Origin: Flavobacterium sp.
Lineage (GTDB): Bacteria; Bacteroidota; Bacteroidia; Flavobacteriales; Flavobacteriaceae
Length of the DNA stretch: 10,000 nt
NCBI RefSeq assembly: GCF_020217025.1
Contig: NZ_JAIWOF010000026.1
Span: 1-10,000, forward strand
Direction of reading: 5' to 3'
Position 1 is the stretch's first letter; each line of letters starts with the position of its first letter. Under the pieces are notes generated by a model that saw only the letters and a program-made list of their open reading frames with translations, was not told where the DNA came from and made no database searches. The translations under genes and the position numbers were made by a program. This document shows, one piece after another, positions 6,312 through 10,000 of this stretch.

Positions 6312-7913
6312 ATGACAAAGTTAAAACACATAGCCTTTCTATTGGCAAGCCTTTTATTGTTAACCAATTGCGCTAAAAGAGGCACTATTACTGGTGGCAA
6401 AAAAGATACTATTGCACCTAAGATTATATATAGTTCTCCTGATAATTTTTCCACTAATTTTAAAGGAAACGAAATCAAAATCAATTTTGATGAATTAATC
6501 AAAGTGAAAGACGTAAACAAACAATTGATTATTTCGCCTCCAATGAAAAAACAACCTATCATTGTTCCTCAAGGAAGCGCTAGTAAATATATTTCAATTA
6601 AAATACTTGATACTTTAGCACCAAATACTACTTATAGTTTCAACTTTGGACAAAGCATTACGGATAACAACGAAGGAAATCCTTATTCGCAATTCAAATA
6701 CGTTTTATCAACGGGAAGTTATATAGATTCTTTAACGGTGGTAGGAAAAGTAAAAGATGCGTATGAGCAAAAACCGGATAGTTTTATTAGTGTTATGCTT
6801 TACGATGCTAAAACCTTTACCGATTCAACAGTATATAAAGAAACGCCACTTTATATTACTAGTACACTAGACAGTTTAAAAGTATTTTCTCTTGAAAACC
6901 TTAAAGAAGGTTCTTACAAGATTATAGCACTTAAAGACAAAGCTAACAACAATAAATTTAATCCTGATACAGACAAAATAGGATTTATTGAGTATCCAAT
7001 TACAATTCCCACCACAGATATGTTTGAATTGGAATTATTTCAAGAAAAGAGACCATTTAAAGCAGAAAAGCCAACACAGGAAAGTAACAATAAACTTTTC
7101 TTAGGCTATCAAGGAGATTTTAAAAACACCACTATCACTGCTAGTTATAACAATAAAGAAGTGCCCATTAAAATCGGAAAATTTCCATCAAAAGATAAAG
7201 ATTCTGTTCAGATTTTTTATCCCAACGTAAAAATGGATTCCATTCAAATTGCTGTCAAAAATGGAACTTATTCCAAAAAATTCACCTCTAAACTCAAAAA
7301 TCTAAAAGAATCAGACTCTTTAAAAATCGAAAACAAAACAGGTAGTGTTTTAGCATTTAGAGACGCTTTTGTTTTGAAAACAACGACCCCTATCGTAACA
7401 ATTGACGAGTCAAAAATTATATTGAAAAACAAAGATTCAATAGCTGTAAAATTCACCTCAAAACATCACGATTTTGAGCAAGAAATTTCCTTCGATTTTA
7501 AAAAAGAAGAAAATGAAAAATACACAATAGAATTACTCCCTGGTGCTATTAAAGATTTTTATGACAAGTCAAACGATTCAATAAAATTCAATTTTTCCAC
7601 CAAACAACTTTCCGACTATGGGAACTTAAAAATCAATTTTATAAACGTTAAACGCTACCCTTTTATAGTTGAATTGTTAGATAAAAATGAGGTTTTATAT
7701 AAAACCACTTCAACAAAAGAATCAAGTATCTATTTTGAAACTATCGAACCAAAATTATATACCATAAGGATTATCTACGACGATAATTCTGATAATGAAT
7801 GGACAACCGGTGATTACTTAGCTAAAAAACAAGCAGAAGAAATCATCTATTTCCCAAAATTGATTGATGTAAGATCCAATTGGGATGTAGAGCAAGACTT
7901 TATTTTAGATTAG
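6312..7913 (+). CDS. Outer-membrane-type lipoprotein with Big_5 Ig-like domain
   Basis: 533 residues from ATG 6312. The first 20 residues form a lipoprotein signal: MTKLKH, a leucine-rich core, then lipobox LTNC with the lipidated cysteine at 20. Residues after it (AKRG) lack the acidic surface-export signal known in some Bacteroidetes, so a periplasm-facing anchor is likely. Residues 30-135 match the Big_5 Ig-like pattern: DTIAPKIIYSSPDNFSTNF, IKINFDELIKVKDVNKQLI, PNTTYSFNFGQSITDNNEGN. Residues 140-245 resemble a carboxypeptidase-regulatory-like beta module (GKVKDAYEQKPDSFISVMLY, LKEGSYKIIALKDKANNNKF). The C-terminus carries WTTGDYLAKKQAEEIIYFP and DVRSNWD. The protein is rich in Lys and Asp. 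An in-frame TTG at 6258 would add 18 residues ahead of the signal peptide and is unlikely. The family is common in flavobacteria, and its function is unknown to me. The stop overlaps that of the convergent amidase gene. Confidence 0.87.
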   Translation: MTKLKHIAFLLASLLLLTNCAKRGTITGGKKDTIAPKIIYSSPDNFSTNFKGNEIKINFDELIKVKDVNKQLIISPPMKKQPIIVPQGSASKYISIKILDTLAPNTTYSFNFGQSITDNNEGNPYSQFKYVLSTGSYIDSLTVVGKVKDAYEQKPDSFISVMLYDAKTFTDSTVYKETPLYITSTLDSLKVFSLENLKEGSYKIIALKDKANNNKFNPDTDKIGFIEYPITIPTTDMFELELFQEKRPFKAEKPTQESNNKLFLGYQGDFKNTTITASYNNKEVPIKIGKFPSKDKDSVQIFYPNVKMDSIQIAVKNGTYSKKFTSKLKNLKESDSLKIENKTGSVLAFRDAFVLKTTTPIVTIDESKIILKNKDSIAVKFTSKHHDFEQEISFDFKKEENEKYTIELLPGAIKDFYDKSNDSIKFNFSTKQLSDYGNLKINFINVKRYPFIVELLDKNEVLYKTTSTKESSIYFETIEPKLYTIRIIYDDNSDNEWTTGDYLAKKQAEEIIYFPKLIDVRSNWDVEQDFILD

Positions 7914-8674
7914 CGAATATTAAAATCGTCTCTGTCATTCAAAAAATTAAATTTTATTTTAGCATCATTTTGAGCGATTTTATCTAATTCAAAGATAAAA
8001 ACACCTAACTCATCCTCGCAATCTAAAATTGGATTTCCAAGATAATCAATCGCTTTAGAATGTCCAGGATATTCTAAATGGTTGGCGTCTTCACCTATTC
8101 TATTAACACCAATGGTGTAGCACATATTTTCTATAGCACGTGCTTTTAATAATGCATCCCAAGCGTTTATACGTGGTTTTGGCCAATTGGCAACATACAA
8201 TAACAAATCATAATTTTCAACATTTCGAACAAAAACTGGAAAGCGTAAATCGTAACAAATTTGTAGGCAGATGTTCCAATTATTATAATTTATGATTACT
8301 TTTTCAGTTCCTTTTGTGTACACTTTTTCTTCTCCAGCTAAAGTGAATAAATGGCGTTTATTATAAAACTGCACTTCGCCAGATGGAAACACAAAAACCA
8401 TTCGGTTATAGAAATTTTCGTTTTCCTTAACAACTAAACTTCCTGTTATGGCGCAGGTTTTTCGTTTAGCTAGTTCTTTCAACCAAATTATGGTTTCGCC
8501 TTCCATAGTTTCAGCTACAGCAGCTGGATTCATGGTAAAACCTGAAGTAAACATTTCGGGCAAAACGAATAAATCAAAAGATTCGTCTTCATTTAAAAAA
8601 TATTCTTCGATGAATGTTCGGTTGATTTCTGGGTTTTCCCAAGCTAATTTGGTTTGAAAAAGTGCGATTTTCAT
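7910..8674 (-). CDS. Nitrilase-superfamily omega-amidase (YafV/Nit2-like)
   Basis: 254 residues, the usual size for the group. The nitrilase catalytic set is visible: Glu40 in LPEMFTSGF, Lys106 in YNKRHLF and Cys140 in QICYDLRFP, with a further conserved glutamate at 115-116 (GEEKVYTKG). The NWPKPRINAWDALLKARAIEN stretch around 163-183 and VNRIGEDANHLEYPGHSKAID around 190-210 are typical of the YafV/Nit2 branch. Those enzymes are cytoplasmic omega-amidases that hydrolyse alpha-ketoglutaramate and alpha-ketosuccinamate to 2-oxoglutarate or oxaloacetate plus ammonia, a metabolite-repair or methionine-salvage role. The exact substrate here is inferred from family. It lies 81 nt downstream of sdhB on the same strand but is separated by a terminator hairpin. 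I see no clear -7 box of its own. Its stop codon overlaps that of the convergent lipoprotein gene. Confidence 0.92.
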   Translation of the reverse strand: MKIALFQTKLAWENPEINRTFIEEYFLNEDESFDLFVLPEMFTSGFTMNPAAVAETMEGETIIWLKELAKRKTCAITGSLVVKENENFYNRMVFVFPSGEVQFYNKRHLFTLAGEEKVYTKGTEKVIINYNNWNICLQICYDLRFPVFVRNVENYDLLLYVANWPKPRINAWDALLKARAIENMCYTIGVNRIGEDANHLEYPGHSKAIDYLGNPILDCEDELGVFIFELDKIAQNDAKIKFNFLNDRDDFNIR

Positions 8675-8702
8675 TAGATAAAATTTTTATTAAAAATACA
8701 AA

Positions 8703-8732
8703 AAAACGCATCCAAATGAATGAATGCGTTTT
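8703..8732 (-). terminator. Intrinsic terminator after sdhB
   Basis: On the minus strand a 9-bp stem (AAAACGCAT pairing with ATGCGTTTT) closes a 12-nt loop and is followed by a T-rich tail (TTTG, then ATTTTT). It starts 23 nt after the sdhB stop. It should end most sdh transcripts, though readthrough into the amidase gene is possible. Confidence 0.75.
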
Positions 8733-8755
8733 ATTATTTTGAAGTTTCTAATGAA

Positions 8756-9517
8756 TTATTTCAAAGAAGCTTTTAAGTATTCTCTGTTCATACGAGCGAT
8801 GTTTTCTAACGAAATTCCTTTTGGACATTCGATTTCACATGCTCCGGTGTTTGTACAGTTTCCAAATCCTTCTTCGTCCATTTGACGCACCATGTTTAAC
8901 ACACGTTGTGTAGCTTCTACTTTACCTTGTGGTAATAAAGCATATTGCGATACTTTTGCTCCAACAAATAACATCGCAGAACCATTTTTACAAGTTGCCA
9001 CACAAGCTCCACATCCAATACAAGCCGCTGCTTCAAACGCTTTGTCTGCATCGTCTTTAGGAACTGGAATTGAGTTTGCGTCAATTGTATTTCCAGAAGT
9101 GTTTACCGATACGAAACCACCTGCTTGTTGAATTCTATCGAAAGCACTTCTATCAACTACTAAGTCTTTAATTACTGGAAACGCTTTACTTCTCCATGGC
9201 TCGATATAGATGGTATCACCATCGTTGAACATTCTCATGTGTAACTGACATGTAGTAATTCCTGTATCAGGTCCGTGAGCACGTCCGTTGATGTATAAAG
9301 AACACATACCACAAATACCTTCACGACAATCGTGATCAAATGCTACTGGCTCTTTCTTTTCGTTAATTAATTGCTCGTTTAATTGGTCTAACATTTCCAA
9401 AAACGAACTTGCAGTAGAAACATTATCTAATTTATAAGTTTCCATGCTACCTTTTGAACTAGCGTTCTTTTGACGCCAAATTTTAAGGTTTATATTGATA
9501 TTTTTTGCTGCACTCAT
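8756..9517 (-). CDS. sdhB: Succinate dehydrogenase/fumarate reductase iron-sulfur subunit
   Basis: 253 residues. This subunit passes electrons from the flavoprotein SdhA to the membrane quinone site, linking the TCA cycle to respiration (or running in reverse as fumarate reductase). The N-terminal plant-type ferredoxin domain binds [2Fe-2S] through C64, C69 and C72 (CREGICGMC) and C90. The C-terminal domain holds C166-x2-C169-x2-C172, which with C231 should bind [4Fe-4S], and C176, C221 and C227 for [3Fe-4S]. All eleven ligands are present. The sequence resembles the Bacteroidetes type with a one-subunit, di-heme cytochrome b anchor; that anchor gene is not in the window. The start at ATG 9517 lies 6 nt after the sdhA stop, so the two are cotranscribed, and a terminator follows. 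Confidence 0.97.
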   Translation of the reverse strand: MSAAKNININLKIWRQKNASSKGSMETYKLDNVSTASSFLEMLDQLNEQLINEKKEPVAFDHDCREGICGMCSLYINGRAHGPDTGITTCQLHMRMFNDGDTIYIEPWRSKAFPVIKDLVVDRSAFDRIQQAGGFVSVNTSGNTIDANSIPVPKDDADKAFEAAACIGCGACVATCKNGSAMLFVGAKVSQYALLPQGKVEATQRVLNMVRQMDEEGFGNCTNTGACEIECPKGISLENIARMNREYLKASLK

Positions 9518-9523
9518 AATCTA

Positions 9524-10000
9524 TTATTTGTAATTTCTAGCTGCAATTTTAATTTCTTCATATTTCAATTCTTCTTTGTGAAGTTCTTCTTTGCTGATGT
9601 CATCACCTTTGTATTCCCAAGCTCCAACAAATTTGAAGTTTTCGTCATCACGTAATGTTTCTCCTTCAGCATCTTGATATTCTTCACGGAAGTGACCTCC
9701 ACAAGACTCTTTACGTTGTAAAGCATCCATTGCCATCAATTGACCTAACTCAATGAAATCAGCAACTCTTAATACTTTTTCTAACTCAGGGTTTAATTCA
9801 TCAGCACTTCCAGGAACATAAACATCTTTGTAGAAATCTTCTTTTAATTGAGCGATTTCAGCAATAGCTTCTTTTAATCCTGCTTCATTTCTTCCCATTC
9901 CTACTTTATTCCACATAATCAAACCTAATTTTTTATGGAAATAATCAACCGATTTAGAACCGTTGTTGTTTAAGAATTTGCTAATTGAATCTTTAACTCT
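9524..10000 (-). CDS. sdhA: Succinate dehydrogenase/fumarate reductase flavoprotein subunit, C-terminal part (partial)
   Basis: The frame is open from the right edge to the stop at 9524-9526, giving 158 codons of the C-terminus. The full subunit binds FAD covalently and oxidises succinate to fumarate; its FAD and active-site domains are outside the window. What is visible is the helical C-terminal domain: MWNKVGMGRNEAGLKEAIAE, then LGQLMAMDALQRKESCGGHF followed by REEYQD, and the ending FVGAWEYKGDDISKEE. The stretch RKESCGGHFREE is the family's conserved R-x-E-S-x-G-x-H-x-R-like signature. A shorter frame beginning at TTG 9922 is only an internal codon, since the homology continues upstream of it. 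sdhB follows after 6 nt, forming an operon. Confidence 0.95.
   Translation of the reverse strand, partial: RVKDSISKFLNNNGSKSVDYFHKKLGLIMWNKVGMGRNEAGLKEAIAEIAQLKEDFYKDVYVPGSADELNPELEKVLRVADFIELGQLMAMDALQRKESCGGHFREEYQDAEGETLRDDENFKFVGAWEYKGDDISKEELHKEELKYEEIKIAARNYK

Noticed and set aside
6284..6562. Minus-strand frame of 92 codons opposite the lipoprotein N-terminus
   Set aside because: It mirrors the signal peptide and Big_5 coding sequence and shows no family features.
9524..9922. Stand-alone 132-codon gene starting at TTG 9922
   Set aside because: The frame continues open to the right edge with SdhA-like sequence, so this is the 3' end of a longer gene.

Overview
The window looks like a piece of a low-GC Bacteroidetes chromosome, most likely Flavobacteriaceae (Flavobacterium-like). 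The clues are a single-chain GlyRS of the dimeric type, a secreted Ig-like repeat protein whose signal peptide ends in GWGQ, a Big_5-type lipoprotein, -7 promoter boxes of the Bacteroidetes form TAnnTTTG, and no obvious Shine-Dalgarno sequences. There is no sign of phage, plasmid, insertion sequence or CRISPR DNA, and no gene-free stretch exceeds 300 bases. I see mostly conserved housekeeping genes. The least explained items are the paired palindromic repeat before thiL, the membrane-anchored coiled-coil protein at 4717-5499 and the Ig-like lipoprotein at 6312-7913.

Left part (1-3111). A large secreted Ig-like repeat protein runs off the left edge on the minus strand; only its first 414 codons are here. 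Divergent from it lies recX, which begins with TTG. An 84-bp paired palindrome (1851-1934) separates recX from thiL (thiamine-monophosphate kinase). thiL has its own short-leader promoter and ends at a strong bidirectional hairpin terminator that it shares with the convergent glyS.

Middle part (3112-7913). glyS (glycyl-tRNA synthetase, minus) has a promoter box 4 nt from its start codon. Upstream on the same strand is a 260-residue single-pass membrane protein of unknown function. Divergent from that is comF, a zinc-ribbon phosphoribosyltransferase-like protein. comF is followed by a lipoprotein with an Ig-like Big_5 domain, whose start is best placed at 6312.

Right part (7910-10000). A nitrilase-superfamily omega-amidase (minus) shares overlapping stop codons with the lipoprotein. 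Upstream of it are sdhB and the C-terminal end of sdhA, an operon for succinate dehydrogenase/fumarate reductase that continues past the right edge. A hairpin terminator separates sdhB from the amidase gene.

Functionally the genes are mixed: cell-surface proteins, control of recombination (RecX), thiamine cofactor synthesis, translation, DNA-uptake-related ComF, metabolite repair and respiration. They do not form one obvious system.
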